A DNA stretch of 64,000 nt from SHZI01 sp040080965 (GTDB lineage Bacteria > Pseudomonadota > Gammaproteobacteria > Steroidobacterales > GCA-2729495). Numbering within the stretch: the first letter of the stretch is position 1; each line of letters begins with the position of its first letter. Below are positions 33,014-42,208 of this stretch, one piece after another. Location: assembly GCA_040080965.1 (NCBI GenBank), contig JBEBHH010000010.1, positions 1 to 64,000 of the forward strand, read 5' to 3'. Below the pieces are notes generated by a model. That model searched no databases and was not told the origin of the DNA. It saw only the letters and a program-made list of their open reading frames with translations. The position numbers and the translations under genes were made by a program.

Positions 33014-34396
33014 ATGGACCGGGAACCGCTTACTGCAATTTCTCCGCTCGATGGGCGGTACTCCGGGAAGACGGACTCCCTCCGGAACATCTTCAGCGAG
33101 TACGGTCTCGTCCGTTTCCGGGTCCTGGCAGAGGTTCGCTGGCTCCAGTTCCTGGCCCAGGAGCCTGGCGTGGACGGGCTCGGGCCGCTCTCCCCCGTGG
33201 TGAACGACGTCCTGGGCGCGCTGGCCGAGCGCTTCGGCCCTGATGACGCGAGGCAGGTCAAGGAAATCGAGCGACGGACCAATCACGACGTCAAGGCCGT
33301 CGAGTACCTGATTGCAGAACGCCTGGCGCACGGCGCCGACCTCAACCGCATCCGGCCATTCCTCCACTTTGCCTGCACGTCGGAGGACATCAATAACATT
33401 GCATATGCGCTGATGCTCCGGCACGGTCGCGACGACCTGCTGCTCCCGCAGCTGCGCCAGATCGTTGCCGTGCTGGACGCCATGGCCCGCAGCCTCGCTG
33501 ACATGCCAATGCTCGCCCGGACGCACGGCCAGCCGGCAAGCCCGACGACCATGGGCAAGGAGCTGGCGAACACCGCCTGGCGCCTGAAGCGCCAGCTGCA
33601 GCAGCTCCGCGCCGTGGAGCCACTCGCCAAGATGAACGGCGCCGTGGGCAACTTCAATGCCCACCGCGTCGCCTATCCCGACGTGGACTGGTCCAGTGTC
33701 TCGCAACGCTTCGTCGAGTCGCTCGGCCTGGTCTGGAACCCGTACACGACCCAGATAGAGCCCCACGACTGGATCGCCGAGTACTGCCATTGCCTGATTC
33801 GTTGCAACGTCATCCTCCTGGATCTCGCCCGGGACCTTTGGGGCTACATCTCCATCGGCTACTTCAGGCAGCGGAAAGTCGACACCGAGGTCGGCTCCTC
33901 GACGATGCCCCACAAGGTGAATCCGATCGACTTCGAGAATGCGGAAGGAAACCTGGGTATCGCCAACGCCCTGTTGGCGCACTTTGCGGAAAAGCTTCCT
34001 GTTTCCCGCTGGCAGCGCGACCTGAGCGATTCGACCGTCCTGCGCAACCTCGGCGTGGCCATCGGCCACAGCACCCTCGCCGTGCAATCCCTCCTGACGG
34101 GACTGCGCAAGCTCGAGGCCGACGCACCACGCATGCAGCTGGAGCTGCAGCAATCCTGGGAGGTGCTTGGCGAAGCCGTCCAGACGGTCATGCGCCGCCA
34201 CGGGCACGCCGATGCCTACGAGCGCCTGAAGGAACTCACCCGCGGCTCGGCGATCAGCCGGGAATCGCTGGCGGCCTTCCTGCGCACGGTGGACCTGCCT
34301 GCTGCGGAGCGCGACCGGCTGCTGAAGCTGACCCCGGAGGGCTACACGGGGGATGCCGCCCTCCTCGCCCGCCGGGCGGCAGATTCAGAACCCTGA
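33014..34396 (+). CDS. purB: Adenylosuccinate lyase PurB
   Basis: Acts twice in purine synthesis, releasing fumarate from SAICAR and from adenylosuccinate (460 aa). The N-terminus (LTAISPLDGRYSGKTDSLR) and signature GSSTMPHKVNPIDFENAEG match the E. coli-type PurB. TSEDINNIAYALML and RTHGQPASPTTMGKE carry the other two active-site regions. It is divergent from fumC, a member of the same superfamily whose substrate is PurB's product. Confidence 0.97.
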   Translation: MDREPLTAISPLDGRYSGKTDSLRNIFSEYGLVRFRVLAEVRWLQFLAQEPGVDGLGPLSPVVNDVLGALAERFGPDDARQVKEIERRTNHDVKAVEYLIAERLAHGADLNRIRPFLHFACTSEDINNIAYALMLRHGRDDLLLPQLRQIVAVLDAMARSLADMPMLARTHGQPASPTTMGKELANTAWRLKRQLQQLRAVEPLAKMNGAVGNFNAHRVAYPDVDWSSVSQRFVESLGLVWNPYTTQIEPHDWIAEYCHCLIRCNVILLDLARDLWGYISIGYFRQRKVDTEVGSSTMPHKVNPIDFENAEGNLGIANALLAHFAEKLPVSRWQRDLSDSTVLRNLGVAIGHSTLAVQSLLTGLRKLEADAPRMQLELQQSWEVLGEAVQTVMRRHGHADAYERLKELTRGSAISRESLAAFLRTVDLPAAERDRLLKLTPEGYTGDAALLARRAADSEP

Positions 34397-34477
34397 CCGC
34401 GCCGATGGCTGCCTCCGGGCCGCCAAACGTGATCCAGTTGGCACATTGCAGGCCGTCGGGCTTCGTACAATCCCGAT

Positions 34478-35002
34478 GTGGCGAACGGCACTCCCCCAGA
34501 CAACATGGAACCCGAGCGGACCCAGGGCCGCCGGTGGGTCCTCGCGACCATGGAAGACACCCTTGCCGCCGCGATCGAGATTGCCGGCGTGGCCAGGCGC
34601 GGCATTGCAATCCTCACTCCGGACCTCGAGCCCGGGGTCTACGACCATGAACGGCTTCTCGAGATCGTCAAGCGGCTCGTGCTGGCCAAGCGCTTTGCCC
34701 GGGTGCGGGTCCTCATCTCGGATCCACAGCGGACGATCCGACTCGGCAATCGCCTGGTGGGGCTCGGCCGCCGCCTGAACACCTATGTCGAATTCCGCAA
34801 TGTGCACGAGGACTACCGCGAGCATCGTGAGGCCTTCATGCTCGCCGACGACGTGGCCCTGCTCTACCGCATCAATCACACGCGGTGGGAAGGCATTGCC
34901 GACACCTACGAGCCCGCCGTGGCCCGTCGGTACCTGGCCCTCTTCGAGGAAATCTGGGCCGCCTCCGAAACGTCCCGCGAACTCCGCCAGCTGCGCGTCT
35001 GA
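34478..35002 (+). CDS. Conserved PLD-like hypothetical protein (DUF7931-like)
   Basis: A 174-aa soluble protein. The pattern GIAILTPDLEPGVYD, then RVRVLISDPQRTIRLGNRLV and FRNVHEDYREHREAFMLADD, resembles a family found beside similar genes in pseudomonads and relatives, with a phospholipase D-like fold but without HKD motifs. Function is unknown. The start is uncertain: GTG at 34478 follows a TACAAT box by six bases and would be leaderless; ATG at 34505 is the alternative. It precedes nudJ by 15 bp. Confidence 0.65.
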   Translation: MANGTPPDNMEPERTQGRRWVLATMEDTLAAAIEIAGVARRGIAILTPDLEPGVYDHERLLEIVKRLVLAKRFARVRVLISDPQRTIRLGNRLVGLGRRLNTYVEFRNVHEDYREHREAFMLADDVALLYRINHTRWEGIADTYEPAVARRYLALFEEIWAASETSRELRQLRV

Positions 35003-35017
35003 CGAAGGAGCCGCCGC

Positions 35018-35515
35018 GTGCTGAAGACTGTCCGCAGCGGGCTCCATCCCGAACTCACCGTCGCCGCCGTGATCAAACAAAATGGCCGCTTCATGCTGGT
35101 GGAGGAGCGGGTTTCGGGCCGGCTGGTCCTCAACCAGCCAGCGGGACACGTGGAGCCGGGCGAAACCCTTGCGGAGGCCGTCATCCGTGAGGCGCTCGAG
35201 GAGACCGCCTGGACTTTCGTCCCCGAAGCGACCATCGGCGTCTACCTCTGGGGCCGCGACGAGGGCTCCAACCCGTTTCTCCGCGTCGCCTTTTCCGGCC
35301 GCTGCGTGGCACATGACGGCCGGCGAAAGCTGGATGAGGGCATCGAGCGGGTCCTCTGGCTGAGCCGCCAGGACCTGGTGGCCCGCACCGCCCAGCTCCG
35401 CAGCCCCATGGTCATGCGGGCCGTCGAAGACTATGAGCGCGGCATCCGCTATCCCGTTGACCTCTTTCAGGACCTGGCGGTCGACCAGCTCACCCTCCGC
35501 GCCGCAGTGCTCTGA
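35018..35515 (+). CDS. nudJ: Nudix hydrolase NudJ
   Basis: Nudix phosphatase (165 aa) of the NudJ type, which acts on HMP-pyrophosphate and nucleoside di- and triphosphates in E. coli. Signature: LVEERVSGRLVLNQPAGH, followed by a Nudix box (EPGETLAEAVIREALEETAW). LNQPAGHxExGE is characteristic of NudJ. The GTG start at 35018 has a GAAGGAG site. nudJ directly before mnmA is a conserved gammaproteobacterial pair. Confidence 0.9.
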   Translation: MLKTVRSGLHPELTVAAVIKQNGRFMLVEERVSGRLVLNQPAGHVEPGETLAEAVIREALEETAWTFVPEATIGVYLWGRDEGSNPFLRVAFSGRCVAHDGRRKLDEGIERVLWLSRQDLVARTAQLRSPMVMRAVEDYERGIRYPVDLFQDLAVDQLTLRAAVL

Positions 35516-35570
35516 GCCTTGTCGCCGGAGCGAAAATCCCGGGGCTGAATCGCGGCGACAGCACCCCTGC

Positions 35571-35579
35571 TGCTAGAAT
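35571..35579 (+). promoter_or_regulatory. Extended -10 promoter, nearly leaderless, for mnmA
   Basis: TGCTAGAAT is a perfect TGn extension plus a good -10 hexamer. It ends eight bases before the ATG at 35588, so the mRNA would have a leader of only zero to two bases. There is no recognisable -35 and no ribosome site in the eight bases between. Confidence 0.45.
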
Positions 35580-35587
35580 TGTCCGCC

Positions 35588-36721
35588 ATGCCCGGCGCCA
35601 CCCCATCACGTGTGATCGTAGGCCTTTCCGGTGGCGTCGACTCCGCCGTGGCGGCGTTGTGCCTGCTGCGTGAGGGCTTGCACGTCGAGGCCCTGCACAT
35701 GACCAACTGGGACGATGCCGACGAGCATTGCACGGCTGGAACCGATCTTGCCGATGCGCGCCGGGTCTGCGCGGATCTCGGCATCCACCTCCATCACGTC
35801 AATTTCGCCCGCGAGTATCGTGACGAGGTGTTTGCGGATTTCCTGGACGAGCTCCGGGCGGGGCGAACGCCCAATCCGGATGTCGCGTGCAACCGGCACA
35901 TCAAGTTTGGCGCCTTCCTCCATCACGCGCTCCGTCTCGGCGCTGACCGCATCGCGACGGGACACTACGCCCGCATAGTCCCCGGTCCTGTCCCACGCCT
36001 GTTCCGGCCAGCCGACCGCGAGAAGGACCAGACCTACTTCCTGCACGCGGTTGACAGTCCTGCGCTGGCCCGCACGCTGTTCCCGCTGGGTGCCATCGGG
36101 AAAGGCGAGGTGCGGCGCCTGGCGCGCGATTACGGCCTTGCCAACCACGCCAAGCGCGACAGCACCGGAATCTGCTTCGTGGGCGAGCGGCCATTCCGGC
36201 AGTTCCTCGCCGAGCACGTCAGTTCCAATCCAGGACCGATCCTCACTGCCAGCGGCGAAGAAGTGGGCCAGCACTCCGGGCTGCCGTTCTACACCCTCGG
36301 CCAGCGCGAGGGCCTCGGGGTCGGGGGCTGCCGCGGCAGCCTCCAGGCACCCTGGTTCGTCGCGGCCAAGGATATCGCCCGAAATGCCCTGATCGTCGTC
36401 CAGGGCAGCGACCACCCTGGACTGCGGCGCCAGGAAGTCACGGCCGGGGACCTGCGCTGGCTGGCCGGGGAACCCGCCGGAATTTCCGGTGGCCGGAACC
36501 TTAAGGCCCGCATCCGCCATCGCCATGAACCGTCGCCTTGCCATGCCCACCTGCTCCCGGAGGGCAGGCTGCGGGTGTCCTTCGACCTGCCGCAGAGGAC
36601 ACCGACACCAGGCCAGTACCTGGTCCTGTACGACGGCGACGAATGCCTGGGTGGCGGAGTGATCCTCGACGACGCCACGCAGCCGATCCGCCGGGACAAC
36701 GGGGGCCTGGCGACGGCGTAG
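35588..36721 (+). CDS. mnmA: tRNA-specific 2-thiouridylase MnmA
   Basis: Thiolates uridine 34 of tRNA-Lys, -Glu and -Gln using ATP and sulfur from the Tus relay (377 aa). The PP-loop is GLSGGVDSAVAAL. The two catalytic cysteines lie in NPDVACNRHIKF and DSTGICFVGER. GHYAR and KDQTYFL (tRNA-binding) are also present. The ATG at 35588 is preferred over TTG at 35579, which lies inside the probable -10 element. It follows nudJ. Confidence 0.96.
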   Translation: MPGATPSRVIVGLSGGVDSAVAALCLLREGLHVEALHMTNWDDADEHCTAGTDLADARRVCADLGIHLHHVNFAREYRDEVFADFLDELRAGRTPNPDVACNRHIKFGAFLHHALRLGADRIATGHYARIVPGPVPRLFRPADREKDQTYFLHAVDSPALARTLFPLGAIGKGEVRRLARDYGLANHAKRDSTGICFVGERPFRQFLAEHVSSNPGPILTASGEEVGQHSGLPFYTLGQREGLGVGGCRGSLQAPWFVAAKDIARNALIVVQGSDHPGLRRQEVTAGDLRWLAGEPAGISGGRNLKARIRHRHEPSPCHAHLLPEGRLRVSFDLPQRTPTPGQYLVLYDGDECLGGGVILDDATQPIRRDNGGLATA

Positions 36722-36736
36722 ACCGCATCGATCCGC

Positions 36737-36742
36737 TATAAT
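36737..36742 (+). promoter_or_regulatory. Possible -10 element for acnA
   Basis: A perfect TATAAT in the 86-bp gap between mnmA and acnA, giving a leader of about 60 nt. The -35 region (around 36714-36719) is GC-rich and poor, so an activator or weak use is possible. Confidence 0.4.
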
Positions 36743-36807
36743 TTCCTGCTGTTCCCGGACGCATTCTGCCGGCTACCCGCGCCTACCCTGTTTCGGAGAA
36801 ATGACCA

Positions 36808-39489
36808 ATGGCGAAAGTGCCTGCCGCGAAGTCCACCCTGTCCGTGAACGGCACGGACTACGACATCTATAGCCTGTCCGCGGTGAAGGAAGGCCACGTT
36901 GGCCGCCTGCCTTACTCACTGAAGATCCTGCTGGAGAACCTCCTGCGTCATGCCGCCAGCGGTGATGTCCGGCCGGAAGACATCAGTGCCCTGGCCAACT
37001 GGGATCCGAAGGCCAGCAAGGAGCACGAGATCGCCTTCACGCCGGCCCGGGTCGTTCTGCAGGACTTCACCGGGGTCCCCGCCGTGGTCGACCTGGCTGC
37101 GATGCGCGACGCGGTCGTGAAGCTTGGCGGAAAGGCCGAGGCCATCAATCCGCTGTCGCCCGCCGAGCTGGTGATCGACCATTCGGTGCAGGTGGACAAT
37201 TACGGGACCGCCGGCGCACTCGCCGCCAACACCACCGTCGAGTTCGCCAGGAACCAGGAGCGTTACGGCTTCCTGCGATGGGGACAGGATGCCTTCAGGA
37301 ACTTCAAGGTGGTTCCGCCCAACACGGGCATCGTCCACCAGGTCAACCTGGAGTACCTGTCCCGCGTAATCTTCAGCGCCGAGGCCAACGGCCGGCACGT
37401 GGCCTACCCGGACACGGTGGTAGGCACGGATTCCCATACGACCATGATCAACGGGCTCGGGATCCTCGGCTGGGGCGTGGGCGGCATCGAGGCCGAAGCG
37501 GCCATGCTGGGCCAGCCAGTGACGATGCTGATTCCCGAGGTGATCGGTTTCCGGCTGACCGGCCAGCTGCGCGAAGGCACCACGGCAACCGACCTGGTGC
37601 TGACGGTCACGGAGATCCTGCGCAAGAAGGGCGTCGTGAGCAAATTCGTCGAGTTCTTTGGCGACGGCCTGGCCAACCTCCCGCTCGCCGACCGGGCAAC
37701 GATCGGCAATATGTCGCCGGAGTTCGGCAGCACCGTGGCGATCTTCCCCATCGATGGCGAGACCATTCGCTACCTCGAACTCTCAGGACGGCCCGCGCAG
37801 GAAATTGCACTGATCACGGCCTACGCCAAGGCACAGGGCATGTGGCGCAATGACGGCCAGGCAGATCCGCTGTTCACCGATGTCGTTTCCCTAGACCTGG
37901 GCGAAGTCGAACCGAGCCTCGCCGGTCCGCGCCGTCCCCAGGACCGCATTCCCCTCCGCAGCCTCGCCGCCGCCTACCGGAAGATCGAGGACGAGCAGAC
38001 AGCCGACGGCAAGACCGGCACCGCAGGCGTGCAGGTGACGAGCAAGGGCCAGACGTTCGAGCTCAGGAATGGCGCGGTCCTGATTGCCGCGATCACCAGC
38101 TGCACCAACACCTCGAATCCCTATGTCATGGTGGGTGCCGGATTGCTCGCCAGGAACGCGGTGAGGCGCGGCCTTGTCTCACAACCGTGGGTAAAGACGA
38201 GCCTCGCCCCCGGTTCCCGCGTCGTCAGCAACTACCTGGAGAAGTCCGGATTGCTCAAGGATCTCGACGCCCTGGGCTTCAACATCGTGGGCTTCGGTTG
38301 CACGACGTGCATCGGCAATTCCGGTCCGCTCGACGAGCCCGTTGAAAAGGCAGTCCGGGAAGGCAGGCTGATCGGCTGCAGCGTCCTCTCGGGAAACCGG
38401 AACTTCGAGGGCCGCATTCACCCCCTCGTGCGCAACAACTTTCTGGCCTCTCCGCCGCTTGTCGTCGCCTACGCCCTCGCTGGCAGCATCCACGTGGACC
38501 TGAACAAGGACCCGCTCGGCACGGGCAAGGATGGCGCGCCGGTGTACCTGCGCGACATCTGGCCGTCCCAGAAGGAGATCCAGGCCATCGTGGCGGGAAC
38601 CCTTACGTCCGCCATGTTCCGCCAGAGCTACGAGAACGTCTTTGCCGGCGACAAGAACTGGAACTCGATCCAGGTACCCCGCGGCGACCGCTTCACGTGG
38701 GCGGATGATTCGACCTACGTGCGCAACCCGCCCTACTTCGAGGGCATGACCCGCCAGCCGGCGGCGATCACCGACATTTCGGGCGCCCGGGTACTCGCGA
38801 TGCTCGGGGACTCCGTGACCACCGATCACATCTCTCCCGCCGGCTCGATCGGCAAGGACAGTCCCGCTGGTCGATACCTGGTTAGCAAGGGTGTGCAACC
38901 AGCTGATTTTAATCAATATGGCGCCCGCCGCGGTAATCACGAGGTCATGATGCGCGGGACCTTCGCCAACACCCGGCTGCGTAACCAGCTCGTCCCGGGA
39001 ACCGACGGTGGCTTCACGGCCCATCTTCCGGACGGCGAGAAACTGTCGATCTACGACGCGGCGATGCGCTATGCAGCGGACAAGGTTCCGCTCGTCGTCC
39101 TGGCCGGCAAGGAATACGGCAGCGGCTCGTCCCGGGACTGGGCGGCCAAGGGCACCAAGCTTCTTGGTGTGCGGGCCGTGATCGCGGAAAGCTATGAACG
39201 CATCCACCGCTCGAACCTGATCGGCATGGGAGTCCTGCCGCTGGAGTTTCCGCCGGGGCAGAACGCCGCTTCCCTCGGACTGACAGGCCGCGAGGTCTAC
39301 GAGATCACGGGGCTGGACCAGGGCAAGGCGCGCGAGGTGGCTGTCGTGGCGCGCCGCGAGGACGGCACGGCCGCCAGCTTCCGAGCCAGGGTCCGGATCG
39401 ACACCCCCAAGGAGCGCGATTACTTTGCCCATGGCGGCATCCTGCACTACGTGCTTCGGCAACTCGCGAGTGCCGGCGCCGCTGCATGA
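36808..39489 (+). CDS. acnA: Aconitate hydratase A AcnA
   Basis: TCA-cycle enzyme that interconverts citrate and isocitrate through a 4Fe-4S cluster (893 aa, E. coli AcnA 891). The three cluster cysteines are Cys432 (ITSCTNTSNP), Cys498 and Cys501 (GCTTCIGNSGP). The substrate-binding swivel-domain features GSSRDWAAKG and YERIHRSNLIGMG are intact. GTDSHTTMINGLG is the IRP/AcnA-type motif. The ATG at 36808 has a GGAGA site. A short AT-rich patch at about 38880-38940 interrupts the otherwise GC-rich codon use. Confidence 0.98.
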   Translation: MAKVPAAKSTLSVNGTDYDIYSLSAVKEGHVGRLPYSLKILLENLLRHAASGDVRPEDISALANWDPKASKEHEIAFTPARVVLQDFTGVPAVVDLAAMRDAVVKLGGKAEAINPLSPAELVIDHSVQVDNYGTAGALAANTTVEFARNQERYGFLRWGQDAFRNFKVVPPNTGIVHQVNLEYLSRVIFSAEANGRHVAYPDTVVGTDSHTTMINGLGILGWGVGGIEAEAAMLGQPVTMLIPEVIGFRLTGQLREGTTATDLVLTVTEILRKKGVVSKFVEFFGDGLANLPLADRATIGNMSPEFGSTVAIFPIDGETIRYLELSGRPAQEIALITAYAKAQGMWRNDGQADPLFTDVVSLDLGEVEPSLAGPRRPQDRIPLRSLAAAYRKIEDEQTADGKTGTAGVQVTSKGQTFELRNGAVLIAAITSCTNTSNPYVMVGAGLLARNAVRRGLVSQPWVKTSLAPGSRVVSNYLEKSGLLKDLDALGFNIVGFGCTTCIGNSGPLDEPVEKAVREGRLIGCSVLSGNRNFEGRIHPLVRNNFLASPPLVVAYALAGSIHVDLNKDPLGTGKDGAPVYLRDIWPSQKEIQAIVAGTLTSAMFRQSYENVFAGDKNWNSIQVPRGDRFTWADDSTYVRNPPYFEGMTRQPAAITDISGARVLAMLGDSVTTDHISPAGSIGKDSPAGRYLVSKGVQPADFNQYGARRGNHEVMMRGTFANTRLRNQLVPGTDGGFTAHLPDGEKLSIYDAAMRYAADKVPLVVLAGKEYGSGSSRDWAAKGTKLLGVRAVIAESYERIHRSNLIGMGVLPLEFPPGQNAASLGLTGREVYEITGLDQGKAREVAVVARREDGTAASFRARVRIDTPKERDYFAHGGILHYVLRQLASAGAAA

Positions 39490-39496
39490 TGCCGAC

Positions 39497-40300
39497 GTGA
39501 CCGACCTGATCGACGTCGGAGCCAACCTCACCCACGAGAGCTTCCGCGACGATCTGCCGGCCGTTCTCGAGCGGGCGGCCGGGCACGGGGTGCGGCGCAT
39601 GGTAGTCACAGGCACAAGCCTGGCCGCTTCTGCAGCCGCACTTGCGCTGGCCGAGGGCAGGCCGGGCGTCATCTGGGCCACAGCGGGCGTTCACCCCCAT
39701 GCCGCAGCAGACTACGATGATGCAGCCGACGAAGGCCTTCGCACACTCTTGCGGCATCCGCTCGTAGTCGCCGCGGGAGAATGCGGCCTGGATTACAACC
39801 GTGACTACTCGCCACGCGATGCCCAGCGCACTGCCTTCGCCCGACAGGTGGAACTCGCCGCGTGGAGCGGCCGGCCGCTGTTCCTGCACCAGCGCGACGC
39901 GCACGGGGACTTCCTCGCAATCCTCCGCGAGCAGGGTTCACGCCTCCCGGCGGGCGTGGCCCACTGCTTCACCAGCGGTCCCGTCGAAATGCACGAGTAC
40001 CTGGAACTGGGCCTCCACATCGGGATTACCGGCTGGATCTGTGACGAGCGCCGTGCATCGGACCTGCGCGCGGCGGTAGCGTCGTTGCCGCTGGACCGGG
40101 TCGTCGTGGAGACCGACTGCCCCTACCTGCTTCCGCGAAGCATCAGGCCGGCACCCAGGAACCGCCGGAACGAACCCGGGACACTCCCCGAGGTCGTGCG
40201 GGTCCTGGCTGAATTCATGGGAAGAAATCCCGAAGTCGTCGCGCAGGCGACCAGCCGGAACGCAGAAGCGCTGTTCGGCCTCAGCGCGGGTTTGCGCTGA
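39497..40300 (+). CDS. tatD: TatD-family metal-dependent DNase
   Basis: TIM-barrel metal-dependent hydrolase (267 aa); E. coli TatD is a 3'-5' exonuclease in DNA repair. It begins LIDVGANLTHESF, without the HxH of the YcfH branch, so it is TatD proper. Other metal residues are in GECGLDYNRD, FLHQRDAH, AHCFTSG and VVVETDCPYLLP. The GTG at 39497 lies 7 bp after acnA and starts just before the conserved region; a longer ATG start would overlap acnA. The end overlaps the convergent NERD gene by 20 bp. Confidence 0.92.
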   Translation: MTDLIDVGANLTHESFRDDLPAVLERAAGHGVRRMVVTGTSLAASAAALALAEGRPGVIWATAGVHPHAAADYDDAADEGLRTLLRHPLVVAAGECGLDYNRDYSPRDAQRTAFARQVELAAWSGRPLFLHQRDAHGDFLAILREQGSRLPAGVAHCFTSGPVEMHEYLELGLHIGITGWICDERRASDLRAAVASLPLDRVVVETDCPYLLPRSIRPAPRNRRNEPGTLPEVVRVLAEFMGRNPEVVAQATSRNAEALFGLSAGLR

Positions 40301-40895
40301 GCAGGTGATCCATACGGGCGGCGATGGCCGTCTGACGCAGCCTCTCCCAGGCGGTGAGGTAGCCCTCCCCGGCCTGCCGTGCGTTGGCCGCTTCCTTTTC
40401 CAGTTCCTGCAAGAGCGGCTCGAGCAGCGTGACGCTGCGCGGCTGCCCCTTGGTGAACTGCGCGCGCCCGGTGAAGCCCACGAAGCCGATCACCGGTACC
40501 TCCGGCGTGAGGCGCTTGACGGCAGCAACCCGGTCCCAGAGACCGGGCTGGGGATTGGCGAAAGTGAAGCGCCGGTCGTCGGCGATCACAGTCCAGTCCT
40601 GCATGGCCTCGCTCCCGAAGACATGGCCCTCCACATCCTTGATGTCAATGATGAGGATGCCGCGCGCCGTGAGCAGCGCATACTGGACCTGGATTTCCTC
40701 GCCATTCCCGTCGGGAATCACGAAATTTGCGAGCACGCCGCGGCACGCATCGCGCAGGCGCCGGTCGATGTCACGCCGGCGTCGCTGGATGAACCGCCAC
40801 CACCAGAACACGGCCGCCACCAGCAGCAGCGCCCCGACACCAGCGAGCACTGCCCACAGCGGATCGTCCGCGGTTGAACTCAGGCGCTCGAACAC
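40281..40895 (-). CDS. Membrane-anchored NERD-domain protein
   Basis: A 204-aa protein. Residues about 12-34 form one membrane helix (PLWAVLAGVGALLLVAAVFWWW), then a basic stretch. A nuclease-related domain (NERD) follows with EEIQVQYALLTARGILIIDI and KDVEGHVFGSEAMQDW, where Asp/Lys match the restriction-nuclease-like D...(D/E)xK pattern. The C-terminus is helical. Substrate is unknown. It lies 4 bp after thrC and may be co-transcribed with the thr genes. Confidence 0.75.
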   Translation of the reverse strand: MFERLSSTADDPLWAVLAGVGALLLVAAVFWWWRFIQRRRRDIDRRLRDACRGVLANFVIPDGNGEEIQVQYALLTARGILIIDIKDVEGHVFGSEAMQDWTVIADDRRFTFANPQPGLWDRVAAVKRLTPEVPVIGFVGFTGRAQFTKGQPRSVTLLEPLLQELEKEAANARQAGEGYLTAWERLRQTAIAARMDHLLSANPR

Positions 40896-40899
40896 AGGA

Positions 40900-42201
40900 T
40901 CACAGCCTCGCCGCCAGGGCGCCGATTTCGGGAGCTATCGTCTCGAACCGGGCGGGCCGCGTCAGGAGCGCCATGAGTTCGGCTGGCGGCTCGACGCGGG
41001 TGCCGAGCAGCGGCTCCACGATGGTGTCGAATTTGGCGGCGTGCGCGGTGGCTACCACCGCCCAGTCGTGCTGTGCACGATCCGTCCCGGCTAGCTCGCG
41101 GTACACGCGCAGGGCGGTGGCCGTGTGCGGGCACCATGGAAGCCCGTGGCGGCGGAACTCGTCGACGATGGTGCTGCGGATTTCCGCATCGGACACGGGG
41201 ACTGCTGACACTTCCTGCCGCAGCGACTCGATGTCTCCGCAAAGCTCCCGCAGCCGCTCCATATTACTCGGATCGCCGACATCCATTGCCGATGCCAGCG
41301 TGGGCACGCTTGGCCGGGGTAGCCACTGGCCGGTGGCAAGGAAGTCAGGGATGGTGGCATTGGCGTTGGTCGCCATCACGATCCGGTCGATGGGCAGGCC
41401 TGCCCGCCGGGCCCACACACAGGCAAACGCGTTGCCCAGGTTGCCGGTCGGCACGATGAAACTGAGACGGCGGCCCGTGGCCCGCCAGTGCTGCAGGCTG
41501 GCCTGGGCGTAATAGGCGGCCTGCGGAAGCAGGCGCCCCACATTGATGCTGTTCGCGGAGCACAGCCGGTGGCGCGCCCTGAGGCCGGCATCCGCGAATG
41601 CGGCCTTCACCAGACGCTGGCAGTCGTCAAACTCACCACGGACAGCGAGGGAGACCACGTTGTCACCCCAGCACGTCAGCTGGTGCTGCTGCCGGGGCGA
41701 GACCCGCCCGTCCGGAAACAGCACCACGACTCGGGTGCCAGGCCGGCGATGGTAGGCGGATGCGACGGCACCCCCGGTATCACCCGAGGTCGCCACCAGC
41801 ACGGTCACCGGCGCCTGGGCGAAAACGCCATCGCGGATGATCTGCTCCATGCAGTGGGCAAGGAAGCGTGCACCCACGTCCTTGAAGGCCGCGGTGGGCC
41901 CGTGAAAGAGTTCGAGGACGGCGAGGCTCGCGGGAGCCGGCTCGAGCTGGCGCAGGGGCAAGGGGAAGTTGAAGGCCGACCGGCAGATCTGTGGCAGGTG
42001 CTGCGCGAGTGACGAGCCGGCAAGGAACGGGTCGAGGAACCGGGCCGCGATGTCGGGGAACTCGCCTGTTCCGGGGAAGTCGTGCGCCTGCATGACGGGC
42101 AGGCGCACGGGAACGTACAACCCGCCATCGTCGGCGGTACCGCCCATGATCGCCTGTTCGATGGCGACGGCCGGGCCGCCGCGCGTGCTTACGTAGCGCA
42201 T
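40900..42201 (-). CDS. thrC: Threonine synthase ThrC
   Basis: PLP enzyme converting O-phosphohomoserine to threonine (433 aa). N-terminus MRYVSTRGG is typical of the proteobacterial short type. The PLP lysine is Lys107 in HGPTAAFKDVGARFL, and the phosphate-binding loop is ATSGDTGGAVASAY. PTGNLGNAFAC is also conserved. The ATG at 42201 lies 7 bp after the thrA stop. The gene order is thrA-thrC with no homoserine kinase between. Confidence 0.96.
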   Translation of the reverse strand: MRYVSTRGGPAVAIEQAIMGGTADDGGLYVPVRLPVMQAHDFPGTGEFPDIAARFLDPFLAGSSLAQHLPQICRSAFNFPLPLRQLEPAPASLAVLELFHGPTAAFKDVGARFLAHCMEQIIRDGVFAQAPVTVLVATSGDTGGAVASAYHRRPGTRVVVLFPDGRVSPRQQHQLTCWGDNVVSLAVRGEFDDCQRLVKAAFADAGLRARHRLCSANSINVGRLLPQAAYYAQASLQHWRATGRRLSFIVPTGNLGNAFACVWARRAGLPIDRIVMATNANATIPDFLATGQWLPRPSVPTLASAMDVGDPSNMERLRELCGDIESLRQEVSAVPVSDAEIRSTIVDEFRRHGLPWCPHTATALRVYRELAGTDRAQHDWAVVATAHAAKFDTIVEPLLGTRVEPPAELMALLTRPARFETIAPEIGALAARL

Positions 42202-42208
42202 CCGTGCC

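Noticed and set aside
31508..34207. A single 899-residue frame covering fumC and the region opposite purB
   Set aside because: Fumarase is complete from the ATG at 32896 with a good ribosome site. The upstream part is antisense to purB and crosses the promoter gap.
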